Below, piece by piece: positions 1-6,987 of a stretch of 34,990 nucleotides of DNA (its first letter is position 1; every line of letters begins with the position of its first letter). Location: assembly GCA_001730015.1 (NCBI GenBank), contig MDLA01000128.1:1-34990 (forward strand), in the 5' to 3' direction. This DNA comes from Chromatiales bacterium (ex Bugula neritina AB1) (GTDB taxonomy: Bacteria; Pseudomonadota; Gammaproteobacteria; Granulosicoccales; Granulosicoccaceae). Made by a program: the position numbers and the translations under genes. Below the pieces are notes generated by a model. It was not told the DNA's origin and searched no databases. It worked only from the letters and a program-made list of their open reading frames with translations.

Positions 1-1
1 C

Positions 2-1012
2 CTGTTGGCTTTAAATCAGCTTCGAATTGTATTTGGCGGTATCGATCTCGATAAAGCTCTGAGAATTGATATTGAAAGTATGACGTTGGCTAAAAAATCT
101 AATAATCCTCAGCTGATGATTGGCGCACGACGGAGCATGGGATTTATACAATATCTATCCGGTGATTACTCTGGTAGTCATGAAACGCTCGAACGTGCTC
201 GAGATATTTACCATAAGTCGCGTCAGCCGGATGAGGAGCTGCATAGTGAATTCAGTGATATTCCTATTATGTTGGCGATGCATTCGGTCGTGAGTTGGTT
301 GCATGGAAATCCGGCAGAATCCGGCCGCCTGTATTCCGATCTTGAATCTTTGGAGTATCAGAAAATACCAGCGCGTTATCAAATATTTGTCAGACAGCTA
401 TTGTGGCAAATAAGCTTTTTCAAGCGGGATAAATCGGAATTGGCTGATTATTGTGATTGGTATCAACACGCTTCGATGAGAGAGCCGAGTCGCTTGATAG
501 TGGATTATGGGGATTGGGTCCAGGGAGTCTCTGCATGGGCTAGAGATAGTTACGACGAGGCAGCAGCGCTCCTGACACATTCCATACAAAAAATCGAACA
601 GCACGACACGATGTTACTGCCGCAACTGCAGGTACAGCTCGCCGAGGTGTTATTGCTGGTCCATGATGAAAGAAAGGCGCGTGAATGTCTTAATCTCGCT
701 GAGAAAACCGCGAAAGATGGTGGTCGGATTTATTGGGAAGCTGAGAGGTTAAGAGTCGATGCGCTGGTTTCTGAGGCTGAGGAAGCAGAAATTCAACATG
801 TCATGAATCTGTATGGTGAATCAATAGAGTTGGCTAGAGCGCACCGGGCAGTCTGGCTGGAGATTCGAACAAGACTGGAGCGCGTTCGATTTCTTAAAAG
901 AATCGGCGACACGACTGCAGCAATTGACGAAAACGATATGCTGATTGCACAATTTGGCCAGTTTCAGGAGTATCCGGAAATAAACGAAGCCGGATGTTTG
1001 CGATCCGTCTGA
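2..1012 (+). CDS. C-terminal part of a TPR-containing signalling/ATPase protein (5' end outside window)
   Basis: The frame is open from the first bases of the window, so the gene starts upstream and only about 336 C-terminal residues are visible. They are helical with TPR-like pairs, for example a GDYSGSHETLERARDIYH segment, a 'YDEAAALLTHSI' segment and 'GRIYWEAERLRVDALV' near residue 240. The pattern WEAERLR...YxxSIELAR...LE.R...L.R.GD resembles the C-terminal TPR region of large AAA/TPR regulators, such as adenylate-cyclase- or winged-helix-linked ATPases. That family link is inference; the catalytic or DNA-binding half is not in the window. The leading TTG at base 5 is not a credible start. 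Function beyond protein-protein interaction cannot be stated. Confidence 0.7.
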   Translation: MLALNQLRIVFGGIDLDKALRIDIESMTLAKKSNNPQLMIGARRSMGFIQYLSGDYSGSHETLERARDIYHKSRQPDEELHSEFSDIPIMLAMHSVVSWLHGNPAESGRLYSDLESLEYQKIPARYQIFVRQLLWQISFFKRDKSELADYCDWYQHASMREPSRLIVDYGDWVQGVSAWARDSYDEAAALLTHSIQKIEQHDTMLLPQLQVQLAEVLLLVHDERKARECLNLAEKTAKDGGRIYWEAERLRVDALVSEAEEAEIQHVMNLYGESIELARAHRAVWLEIRTRLERVRFLKRIGDTTAAIDENDMLIAQFGQFQEYPEINEAGCLRSV

Positions 1013-1173
1013 TGCGTGCCCAGTTCGCGAACGTTAAACGAACACCCCGTATGTCACGATGTCGTCTGCGTGTTGTCTCACCGTGTGTGATTGATACCCG
1101 CATGGCAGATTGAAGCAACTTTGTACTGTTTGTTGCTCAACAATCCCACATTATTGTGTCCACGGAGAATTAA

Positions 1174-1509
1174 ATGAAAGGTCTATGTTTATCACTGTGT
1201 TCGGTCGTTCTTTGCTTCGCTGCGAATCTTCAGGCAGAAACAGCGGTTCAACGTTTATGCAGTGCCCAGAATGTCAGTAACAATATGCTTGTGCTTACCA
1301 ATCCTGATGGGTACTACATACCAGAATTGGAAATTCAGGTGAGTCACGGCGATCGCAGAATAGTGCGTGGTATCGGTAGTAAGTTTACTGCTTGTGTGGT
1401 GAGTTCTGAGCTATACCAGTCAAAAACCCGCCAACAAAAGGCTCTTAAAATACCTTTTTGTACCAGTCGAACAATGCAAAAAGAAAGCGGGGCGAGTATA
1501 AGTAGGTAA
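1174..1509 (+). CDS. Small secreted hypothetical protein (111 aa)
   Basis: ATG is preceded by GGAGA about 7 nt upstream. The N-terminus has a clear Sec signal peptide (MKG, a hydrophobic LCLSLCSVVLCFAA core, then a likely cut after LQA near residue 21). The mature part is about 90 residues with three cysteines (one near the N-terminus, two further on) and no recognisable domain. It sits alone between the TPR gene and decayed DNA on the outer side of the integrase genes, so it may be island cargo. I do not recognise the family. Export to the periplasm is inferred from the signal peptide. Confidence 0.6.
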   Translation: MKGLCLSLCSVVLCFAANLQAETAVQRLCSAQNVSNNMLVLTNPDGYYIPELEIQVSHGDRRIVRGIGSKFTACVVSSELYQSKTRQQKALKIPFCTSRTMQKESGASISR

Positions 1510-2254
1510 TCGGCTGAAACATCCCTTGAGTTCTATGTGGTTTCTATGATTCAAGCTTAAGTAATCATGGAAACCGCTTTAGACAAGAAAACAATCCGGG
1601 CTTTAGCGCAAGAAGTTGCTAAGGGCTCAACGAAGATGAATTTCTCAATGGCGCCAGTGAACGTCTGCTTTATCACGCATTGTAATTGTAGGACGCTCAA
1701 TCCTGAACGACCCTTTTGGGCACATTGCTGCCTGATAGAATGAAGCCTATTTATGGTGGATGCGCTTGGCGCTTCGTCGAGGCTATCAACAAAATATTCT
1801 TGTTCCTAAGACTGCTGATTTAGGTCGCATCCTAAACTTGTCAGAAAGCAGATTCCGATTCATCAGTTAAGGAAGAGTTTTGACATTCGTAATTGTTTGT
1901 CGTACGTTGTGATTGTCCGTTTATCTCGCCGCCCGGATGAAAACGGCATTTGCTTTAGCAAATGCTGCGGCTCGAGTTTACCCCGATCTGACAACTGCTA
2001 TCAGATCAATTTCTGACCTTTCAGAATCCTACGCCAGCTCTATTCGTGAGAATGGCCAAGCATAACTTGCGACTGCTATGAAAGGCTAATAGCCCGATAG
2101 ATTAGCGGTTTAGGCTATCAGATTACGCAAGTTTAATTGAATAAAATCACATGGTACTGTTAGGCGATAAAAGCGCTTTCAGCTTGGTGCGATGCCCCAA
2201 GGTGTAGACAGCAGCGGTTAGTGCGTAATATCGTTTCGGTATCAGGAGGTAGAG
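1510..2254. other. 745-bp gene-poor stretch with decayed coding fragments
   Basis: No convincing intact gene is present. Three broken reading frames are visible. At 1567 an ATG opens a run (METALDKKTIRALAQEVAKG) that resembles the N-terminus of IS256-type transposases, but it soon loses the frame. A short frame near 1745-1870 reads AYLWWMRLALRRGYQQ and stops. A 42-codon frame lies at 1937-2065. There are also two hairpins: GCATTTGC/GCAAATGC at 1946-1965 with a 4-nt loop, and GATCTGA/TCAGATC at 1985-2007. This looks like eroded mobile or island DNA. The IS256 resemblance is weak and from memory. Confidence 0.4.
1567..1740 (+). pseudogene. Possible remnant of an IS256-type transposase N-terminus
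   Basis: The first 20 codons from the ATG at 1567 resemble the 'DKK..ALAxEvAKG' start shared by many IS256/Mutator transposases. Immediately afterwards the frame departs from the family. A -1 shift gives LNEDEFLNGASERLLYHAL and then a stop, which could be the continuation. None of the family's later conserved blocks (the HLGY region or the catalytic domain) can be found downstream. If the identity is right, most of the gene is deleted. Confidence 0.25.
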
Positions 2255-2533
2255 ATGTTGATCACGATACGCGAGTTTAGAAAAATGGCGTATGGCCCGG
2301 ACAAGCCCACCCCCGCAACAATACGCTCAAAAATAAAGGCAGGAAAAATCCCGGGATTCCTTGATGACGGGAGATACTGGATCGACTGGTATGGTTGGTG
2401 TGCATTGGTACGCGGGGAAATCGCTGAACAACCCCGACAAACGGAAAAAACAAAAGGAAACTTGGCACAACAGCGTCTCGAGCTCGCTGAGGCAATGAGT
2501 AAATCTGAGCTCGCATCGTTTGGGCTCGATTAG
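2255..2533 (+). CDS. Excisionase-like small DNA-binding protein
   Basis: 92-aa protein with a strong ribosome binding site (AGGAGG about 6 nt before the ATG). Residues 1-45 (MLITIREFRKMAYG...TIRSKIKAGKIPGF...GRYWID) have the shape of a MerR/excisionase winged helix: a helix-turn-helix for 'TPATIRSKIKAGKIPG' followed by a 'GRYWIDW' wing. It ends 2 bp before the integrase ATG, so the two are almost certainly co-transcribed. That gene order (xis then int) is standard for lambda-type modules. It probably directs excision or represses the module. The family assignment rests on architecture and position rather than a specific motif. Confidence 0.65.
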   Translation: MLITIREFRKMAYGPDKPTPATIRSKIKAGKIPGFLDDGRYWIDWYGWCALVRGEIAEQPRQTEKTKGNLAQQRLELAEAMSKSELASFGLD

Positions 2534-2535
2534 AC

Positions 2536-3672
2536 ATGGCCCCTGTTCCACGTAAATACAAGCTACCACCGAATCTGTCGGTAGATAAAGGCACTGGCAG
2601 GTATCGGTACTGGAATCCGCTCACGGGTAAGCGTCATTGGGTTGGTAAAGATAAGCAGCATGCGATAGCCAAAGCTCAGTTGTATAACAAAGCAGTAGAT
2701 CTCAAACAGCAACAGTTGAGGCTGGAAGAGCAGGGCATTCCTCTCATGGCTTATGTCATCGATATGTTCATTTCCAATGTTGTTCCATTCAAACCATGGG
2801 CAGACTCGACGCGAAAAAACAAGGTTGCCGCCTTGCGGCTTTATAAAAGAGATTTTGGTGATCGCTTATTCAACTCAATCGACCGTATTTTCATCGCTGA
2901 ATGGCTTGAAACCCGGACCAAAAAGGCGGACACCTATAATGAGCATCGCCACCTACTTGGGGAGATCTGGAAATATGCGATCAGCAAGGGCTGGTGTCAG
3001 CACAACGAAGCGTTAGCTACGCTGGAACGGTCAAACAGTTTGAAGCTTGCGGCCAATCGAAAGGAGCGCTTGCCGCTCGACCTGAAGCAGTTCTGGCAGA
3101 TTCACGATGTAGCACCAAAATTCCTGCAGGTGGCGATGCAGTTCAGCTTGGTCACGCTGCAGGGACGATCCGAGTGCTGTAATCTGCTGGACAACGCATT
3201 ACGCGGTAACTGGCTTTACATTGTCCGGCAGAAAACCAGCGGTACTAATGATATGGCGTTTTTGCGTATCGAAGTGACCGAGCAGATTCGAGCGATTCGA
3301 GCATTGGCTTTCAGTGATGATATCGCTTGCCCGTATTGGGTTCGCAGACGACCGGCGAGCCAACGACCACAACATCTGCAAAATAAGCCTCACCCTTTTT
3401 ACGTGGAGCCGGGTTACCTCAGCAAGGCATTTGCTAAAAGCCGCGATTCAAGTGAGCTACGCTTCCCAGGCAAGCCACCTACTTTTCATGAAATTAGGGG
3501 ATTGGGATCCAGGTTGTATAGGGAGGCTGGTCATTCAAAAGAGTATGTGCGCATGTTGATGGCTCACAGTGATGACAAGGTGACAGACATTTATTTGAAC
3601 GCACCCGGCCAGCTACGGGACGATCATTACCAGGAGGTGAAGGCTGATCTCAAATTGGGGGATTTGCGGTGA
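2536..3672 (+). CDS. Lambda-type tyrosine integrase (site-specific recombinase)
   Basis: 378 aa, usual length for a lambda-type integrase. The N-terminus (KYKLPPNLSVDKGTGRYRYW...GKRHWVG) matches the arm-site-binding domain of lambda Int, a core-binding SAM-like domain covers about 70-170, and the catalytic domain follows. The tyrosine-recombinase residues are all visible: R211 (in TLQGRSE), K233, H318 and R321 (HEIRG), H344 (MAHSDD) and nucleophile Y353 (TDIYLN). The enzyme should therefore be active. The gene reads toward, and ends about 120 bp from, the 3' end of a tRNA-Gly gene, the expected attachment site. It catalyses integration and excision of the island lying to the left. Confidence 0.9.
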   Translation: MAPVPRKYKLPPNLSVDKGTGRYRYWNPLTGKRHWVGKDKQHAIAKAQLYNKAVDLKQQQLRLEEQGIPLMAYVIDMFISNVVPFKPWADSTRKNKVAALRLYKRDFGDRLFNSIDRIFIAEWLETRTKKADTYNEHRHLLGEIWKYAISKGWCQHNEALATLERSNSLKLAANRKERLPLDLKQFWQIHDVAPKFLQVAMQFSLVTLQGRSECCNLLDNALRGNWLYIVRQKTSGTNDMAFLRIEVTEQIRAIRALAFSDDIACPYWVRRRPASQRPQHLQNKPHPFYVEPGYLSKAFAKSRDSSELRFPGKPPTFHEIRGLGSRLYREAGHSKEYVRMLMAHSDDKVTDIYLNAPGQLRDDHYQEVKADLKLGDLR

Positions 3673-3689
3673 AACAGACTGAAATTTCT

Positions 3690-3731
3690 GTGGACATTGG
3701 GCTAGATATTGAATGTCCACTGAGTGTCCAC
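3690..3731. promoter_or_regulatory. Cluster of TGTCCAC motifs: candidate integrase arm-type sites
   Basis: Three copies of a GTGTCCAC-like word lie between the integrase stop and the tRNA: one inverted (GTGGACATT, 3690-3698) and two direct (AATGTCCAC, 3712-3720; GTGTCCAC, 3724-3731). Lambda-type integrases bind short repeated arm sites flanking the core attachment site, so this position and repetition fit. The first two also form a 9-bp inverted repeat. No biochemical specificity can be read from sequence. Confidence 0.4.
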
Positions 3732-3737
3732 TGTACA

Positions 3738-3780
3738 ACGAAAAACAGCGACCCGAATGAATCGTAAGTCGCTGTTTATT
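3738..3780 (-). terminator. Intrinsic terminator of tRNA-Gly
   Basis: A 10-bp perfect stem AAACAGCGAC/GTCGCTGTTT (3743-3752 with 3768-3777, 15-nt loop) is followed on the minus strand by a run of five T. It lies just beyond the 3' end of the minus-strand tRNA and would terminate its transcript. It could also act on the incoming integrase transcript. Confidence 0.65.
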
Positions 3781-3793
3781 CTGAAGATTTCTT

Positions 3794-3869
<76 letters not shown>

Positions 3870-4033
3870 GTCGATCTCATAATTATCGGCATGTATGCTT
3901 TAAGTGTCAAGGTACTTTATCGTTAATATTCTATAAGCGCTATTTTTTCACAAAGTAGTATGTAAGAAAGGCGAATCAAGTTGCCCGGGATTTCTTTTCG
4001 CTCATCTGTGTTGAATTGCTTGCAGGGGCCTAT

Positions 4034-4441
4034 TTACTTTTGCTGCAGTCCGTCAGGTGAAGCATTGACTTCGGGAATTTTGTTAATTAGTTCAGACAAC
4101 AGGAACCAGAAAAATTCATCTCCCTGATACCCTCTTATCCTGCCAACCTCGTGGTGGTTGTGCACCAGTATAAATGTGGGGGTGGCTGTATCCGGGGTGA
4201 CATTGCCGAGGTCTTCAGGCCAGGGGTCCGTCAGGAGTATCCGACGCAATGGGGCTTGCTGTCCTTCGTCTGTTTTGTGATAGAAGGGGGCAATTTCGCG
4301 GTTGAATTTCTGGCAGTAAGGGCAGTGCTTTTCCTCCAGTACTAACAACTCAGCCGATTGTGTTAGTCCTGATCCAAAGGCACTGACTACCAGCAGCACA
4401 ATGGCCGGAACAAATCCGGAAGGTTTGTTACGAGTGAACAT
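4034..4441 (-). CDS. SoxS-like periplasmic thioredoxin-fold protein
   Basis: 135 aa. Residues 1-30 form a signal peptide (basic MFTRNK, hydrophobic VPAIVLLVVSAFG, cut near QSA). The mature domain has a CPYC redox pair (C40, C43) in 'LEEKHCPYCQKFNREIAPFY', then 'LTDPWPEDL', a cis-Pro-type 'TATPTFILVH' strand and 'RIRGYQGDEFFWFLLSELI'. This arrangement matches the SoxS thioredoxin family of Sox clusters (the GYxGxDFFW motif). No other sox genes are in the window, so a role in sulfur oxidation is not supported by context. A general periplasmic thiol-reductant function is inferred. Confidence 0.7.
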   Translation of the reverse strand: MFTRNKPSGFVPAIVLLVVSAFGSGLTQSAELLVLEEKHCPYCQKFNREIAPFYHKTDEGQQAPLRRILLTDPWPEDLGNVTPDTATPTFILVHNHHEVGRIRGYQGDEFFWFLLSELINKIPEVNASPDGLQQK

Positions 4442-4571
4442 TGGTATAGGCTTTGGTGCAGCGAAGGTTAACCAGATGGTACCGCAACAGATGGGTAAAC
4501 AGCAGCTTGGTTCATCGATTTAAACGATCGCAGGGCAGATGTCAGTCCGGTCAATATACTATTGGGTTAAA

Positions 4572-5312
4572 TTATTGGTTCACGGTGAGCCCGTCGGGCT
4601 CAATTACGGTTTGTGCGTCTGATTGAAATACAAATTCGTGGAGGCGAACGAACGGGGTGCCTCGATCTGGCTGGTGAAAAATGCACAAACGATCCAGAGT
4701 GCCCGGATCACGAACCATTGTCTGATACAGGTCTGTTATCCACGCGAAGTATCTTTTATTGGTCAGCTTTGCACCTGATAACGTCATATGAAAGTTGAAT
4801 TCATCGTGGACATACGGATAGCCGTAAGTCTCGAGATAGGCATCCTGGGAATTGCTAAGAGGTGTTTCCCGCCGGCGTTTAATGTCGAATTCAGATAGCG
4901 GTGCCCGGAATGGTTCAAATAAATCGACACATTGGCCAGCCAGTATTTTGAGTTCGATCGGCTGGTCCGAGTTAAACGCGAGTGCAAGATATCGTTGTGT
5001 TCGTTTCGGCTGCAGGCCAGCGAGACTAATGGGTGCTTGAGTTGCTGCAAACTGTTTCAGCGTAGTGATAAAATTCGCTTCTATGGTATTGGAGGCAAGC
5101 TCAAAAGGGGCTTTGATGGTGGCGTGGAAGCCATAGTGTGCTGGTTTGGTAATCAGCTTACGCCACATGGCCTGATCCGCGAACCGGACTGGCATAGCGG
5201 CGTTTTCCCATTCCTCATAGCTGCAGGCAGTTCGTCGAAGGACGGTGTTTCCGAACATTCCCAGGTCGGAGTTGTCAGCTGGAGAAAAGTAAATTGCGTA
5301 TCGCGAACTCAA
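4572..5312 (-). CDS. DUF1045 / 2H-phosphoesterase-like protein (phosphonate-operon type)
   Basis: 246 aa, starting with TTG (AGGA 7 nt upstream, first codons encode SSRYAIYFSP). The protein carries two H-x-T/S motifs of the 2H phosphoesterase fold: H63-A-T65 in 'YGFHATIKAPF' and H175-M-T177 in 'FNFHMTLSG'. 'RYAIYFSP' at the start and 'PLSEFDIKRRR' are typical of DUF1045, often called putative phosphonate metabolism protein because it accompanies C-P lyase (phn) genes. No phn genes are nearby. The substrate is unknown; hydrolysis or ligation of a cyclic or RNA-like phosphodiester is possible from the fold. Confidence 0.8.
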   Translation of the reverse strand: MSSRYAIYFSPADNSDLGMFGNTVLRRTACSYEEWENAAMPVRFADQAMWRKLITKPAHYGFHATIKAPFELASNTIEANFITTLKQFAATQAPISLAGLQPKRTQRYLALAFNSDQPIELKILAGQCVDLFEPFRAPLSEFDIKRRRETPLSNSQDAYLETYGYPYVHDEFNFHMTLSGAKLTNKRYFAWITDLYQTMVRDPGTLDRLCIFHQPDRGTPFVRLHEFVFQSDAQTVIEPDGLTVNQ

Positions 5313-5554
5313 GGATTTCCTTTGTTTGCCTAATTCCGAATTGGTTTGCGGGTGGACGTCAGAAAGATGTGTGCTTAAGAGTTGTCAATCGTCAGGTCAG
5401 CCAATGCTACAGGTGTGCCACTGGGCAGATCATTGGCTGGAGGCAAGAATCGCGTGGTTTAGGTTTGATACATCAAGCACGTAAACTGCCGGCAAGGGAT
5501 CGGTTTATACAGTTCTTACGACTCAGCTCGTAAATTACGTAGTTGGAAGAATGC
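5313..5554. other. Intergenic DNA before the four-gene array
   Basis: About 240 bp between the divergent DUF1045 gene and the first array leader. No gene is supported. A stretch near 5467-5492 (TTTGATACATCAAGCACGTAAACTG) weakly resembles pieces of the array leaders (TTTGATACAT of copy 2 and GTAAACTG of copies 3 and 4) and could be a fossil leader, but it has no open reading frame after it. Confidence 0.3.
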
Positions 5555-5663
5555 ATGTATCATAAACAATACAAGTGATTCGAAAATGGTACTTCAGACA
5601 CGGAAAGTGGTCCGGAAGTTGTCTAAACTGGCCTCAATCAACAAGCAACCGGAAGTACGGATT
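5555..5663 (+). promoter_or_regulatory. Array leader 1 (promoter region and 5' UTR)
   Basis: Conserved by comparison with the other three leaders. It contains TGATTCGAAAATGG at 5576, 88 nt before the ATG, then CACGGAAAGTGG, CTAAACTGG about 45 nt upstream, and CAACCGGAAG as ribosome binding site. The AT-rich TGATTCGA(A/T)AATG block is the best -10 candidate. The exact promoter class is not resolved. Confidence 0.5.
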
Positions 5664-5831
5664 ATGAATGGCATCTTTGGTTCATCTAATAACATTTTTT
5701 CGCAAGCCTCAAGTCTGTTGCAGGAGCAGCAACGAGTCGGATTGCAAAGTGCAGAATTCAGTGCGGCATCAGGGTCGCTGCAACAGGCTCTACAGGCTTT
5801 GTCGACAGTTGCCCGAAATATACGCAACTAA
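5664..5831 (+). CDS. 55-aa helical protein of unknown function, array copy 1
   Basis: The protein begins MNGIFGSSNNIFSQASSLLQ and ends ALSTVARNIRN. It has no Cys, Lys, Trp, Pro, His, Asp or Tyr, is rich in Ser, Gln and Ala, and has net charge about +1. Residues 12-54 should form an amphipathic helix: L39, L43, L46, A50 and I53 follow 3-4 spacing. There is no signal peptide. The frame is open further upstream, but all copies align only from this ATG, so that is the start (GGAAG about 8 nt before). It is identical in protein sequence to copies 2-4 but differs from copy 2 at 25 codons, all silent. I do not recognise the family. Confidence 0.85.
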   Translation: MNGIFGSSNNIFSQASSLLQEQQRVGLQSAEFSAASGSLQQALQALSTVARNIRN

Positions 5832-5850
5832 GTAAAAATCAGGTTGTAAG

Positions 5851-5881
5851 AAAAAAAGCCCGCTTATGCGGGTTTTTTTTT
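5851..5881 (+). terminator. Terminator of array copy 1
   Basis: Intrinsic terminator: A-run, stem GCCCGC/GCGGG(T) with TTAT loop, then nine T. It starts about 20 nt after the stop codon, so copy 1 is monocistronic. Confidence 0.9.
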
Positions 5882-5936
5882 GATCACGTGTAAGTACTTT
5901 CAGTTCCGGCCGTTGATCCTAGTGTGTTATGAATAA

Positions 5937-6043
5937 TGTAAAGAAAATGAAACTATCGTTGCGATTTTGATACATAGTGCTCAGAAAGTATTCGTAAGTC
6001 GGGTAAAATGATCGCATTCAGTAATTAACCGGAAAGACAGATT
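5937..6043 (+). promoter_or_regulatory. Array leader 2
   Basis: Same layout as the other leaders: GTAAAGAAAATG, CGATTTTGATACAT about 82 nt before the ATG, GTAAAATGATCGCATTCAG about 37 nt upstream, and CCGGAAAGACAG as ribosome binding site. It is the most diverged leader and is 5-6 nt shorter than the others. Confidence 0.5.
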
Positions 6044-6211
6044 ATGAACGGCATTTTTGGCTCATCGAACAACATATTCTCTCAAGCCTCAAGTTTGTTA
6101 CAAGAGCAACAACGCGTCGGATTGCAAAGCGCGGAATTCAGCGCAGCATCAGGATCGTTGCAGCAGGCGCTGCAGGCCTTGTCGACAGTAGCTCGAAATA
6201 TACGCAACTAA
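6044..6211 (+). CDS. 55-aa helical protein, array copy 2
   Basis: Short gene of 56 codons including stop. GGAAAG lies about 9 nt upstream, and an in-frame stop (TAA in GTAATTAACC) just upstream fixes the start region. The translation is residue-for-residue identical to copies 1, 3 and 4. Codons 5-11 (TTT GGC TCA TCG AAC AAC ATA) are identical at the DNA level to copies 3 and 4, while the remainder is peppered with silent changes. It has its own terminator 20 nt downstream. A MITE-like element lies between this copy and copy 3. Confidence 0.88.
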   Translation: MNGIFGSSNNIFSQASSLLQEQQRVGLQSAEFSAASGSLQQALQALSTVARNIRN

Positions 6212-6231
6212 GTTTAAAGTTGTATGCGTAG

Positions 6232-6262
6232 AAAAAAAGCCCGCGTAAGCGGGTTTTTTTTT
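6232..6262 (+). terminator. Terminator of array copy 2
   Basis: Seven A, stem GCCCGC/GCGGG with a GTAA loop, then nine T. Same architecture as the terminator of copy 1. Confidence 0.9.
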
Positions 6263-6271
6263 GCCCATAAC

Positions 6272-6456
6272 TCAGCCCGCATTAATCATGAGAATGACGC
6301 TGGATCTCACTTGATCTTTGATCCCACAGAGAATTTTTGCTCTTGCAACTATCTGTAATTATTCATAGAAGAATTAAATCGACTATGGGATCCCTTGCTA
6401 TGAACTAACTAAGATCGGCGCGTTGTCCACGCCACCCCATGAATAATCCAGGTTAG
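6272..6456 (+). mobile_element. MITE-like element, copy A
   Basis: About 185 bp with inverted termini: CCCGCATTAATCATG at the left and CATGAATAATCCAGG at the right. It matches elements B (7703) and C (29136) along its length, including the internal TTTGATCCCACAGAGAATTTT and the right-hand GCCACCCCATGAATAAT blocks. The flanks are TCAG/TTAG, consistent with a decayed 4-bp target duplication. It is the most degenerate of the three copies, has no coding capacity, and lies between array copies 2 and 3. Confidence 0.75.
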
Positions 6457-6474
6457 ATTAGTCATCCTTGTCTG

Positions 6475-6584
6475 TATGTAACATAATTCTTACATTTGAT
6501 TCCAAAATGATACGTGTGCCACGGATGGCAGTGAGCGATCCGTGTAAACTGATCTCATTCAGCAATCAACCGAAAGGAAAGCTC
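6475..6584 (+). promoter_or_regulatory. Array leader 3
   Basis: TGTAACATAATTC, then TTGATTCCAAAATGATACG with TGATTC at 6497 (88 nt before the ATG), GCCACGGA, GTGTAAACTGATCTCATTCAG, and CGAAAGGAAAG as ribosome binding site. The TGTAAACTG.TCTCATTCAG(T/C)AA block is shared closely with leader 4. Confidence 0.55.
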
Positions 6585-6752
6585 ATGAATGGTATCTTTG
6601 GCTCATCGAACAACATATTTTCTCAAGCTTCAAGTTTGTTACAGGAGCAGCAGCGAGTAGGGCTGCAAAGTGCGGAGTTTAGCGCGGCATCGGGGTCACT
6701 GCAGCAGGCACTGCAAGCATTGTCAACAGTAGCTCGCAATATTCGTAACTAA
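6585..6752 (+). CDS. 55-aa helical protein, array copy 3
   Basis: Identical in protein sequence to copies 1, 2 and 4. Its first 12 codons are identical in DNA to copy 4, yet 25 of the remaining codons differ from copy 4, all silently. Ribosome binding site AAAGGAAAG lies about 8 nt before the ATG. The frame is open upstream to 6468, but conservation across copies sets the start here. A dedicated terminator follows about 25 nt downstream. Confidence 0.87.
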   Translation: MNGIFGSSNNIFSQASSLLQEQQRVGLQSAEFSAASGSLQQALQALSTVARNIRN

Positions 6753-6775
6753 TTAAGTACAAGTTGTAAACTGGT

Positions 6776-6802
6776 AGAAAGCCCGCTTATGCGGGCTTTC
6801 TG
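6776..6802 (+). terminator. Terminator of array copy 3
   Basis: AGAAAGCCCGC/GCGGGCTTTCT perfect 11-bp stem with a TTAT loop. The T-tract is interrupted by the C at the stem base (TTTCTGTTG), so it is weaker than the terminators of copies 1 and 2. Confidence 0.8.
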
Positions 6803-6880
6803 TTGTGTGTGATAGCTTAAGTGCGGGGTACGTGGGGTACTTTGTAAATCTGGATTTGTTGATTTTGTCAAAAGTTCTTT

Positions 6881-6987
6881 CTGTAACAAATATGCAACAG
6901 TGATTCGATAATGATGCATGTAGCACGGAAAAGTTAGGTTGGCCCGGGTAAACTGCTCTCATTCAGTAAACAACCGGAAAGACAAAC
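6881..6987 (+). promoter_or_regulatory. Array leader 4
   Basis: CTGTAACAAATATGC, GTGATTCGATAATGATGC with TGATTC at 6901 (87 nt before the ATG), TAGCACGGAAAAG, GGGTAAACTGCTCTCATTCAGTAA, and CAACCGGAAAGAC as ribosome binding site. The GATAATGAT segment is the closest of the four to a sigma-70 -10 box. Confidence 0.55.

Noticed and set aside
865..875. Second attachment site (GAGATTCGAAC matching the tRNA T-loop)
   Set aside because: Only 10 of 11 bases match and it lies inside a coding frame with no match in the flanks, so it is most likely chance.
5586..5831. 81-aa extended version of array copy 1 (and the 94-aa version of copy 3 from 6468)
   Set aside because: The four copies align only from the shared ATG with its GGAAAG site. 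The upstream codons do not align between copies, so the extension is a chance open frame.
6881..6987. Sigma-54 or sigma-28 promoters in the array leaders
   Set aside because: TAGCACGG and GTAAACTG blocks recall parts of these consensus sequences, but the required spacing and second half-sites are missing in all four leaders.
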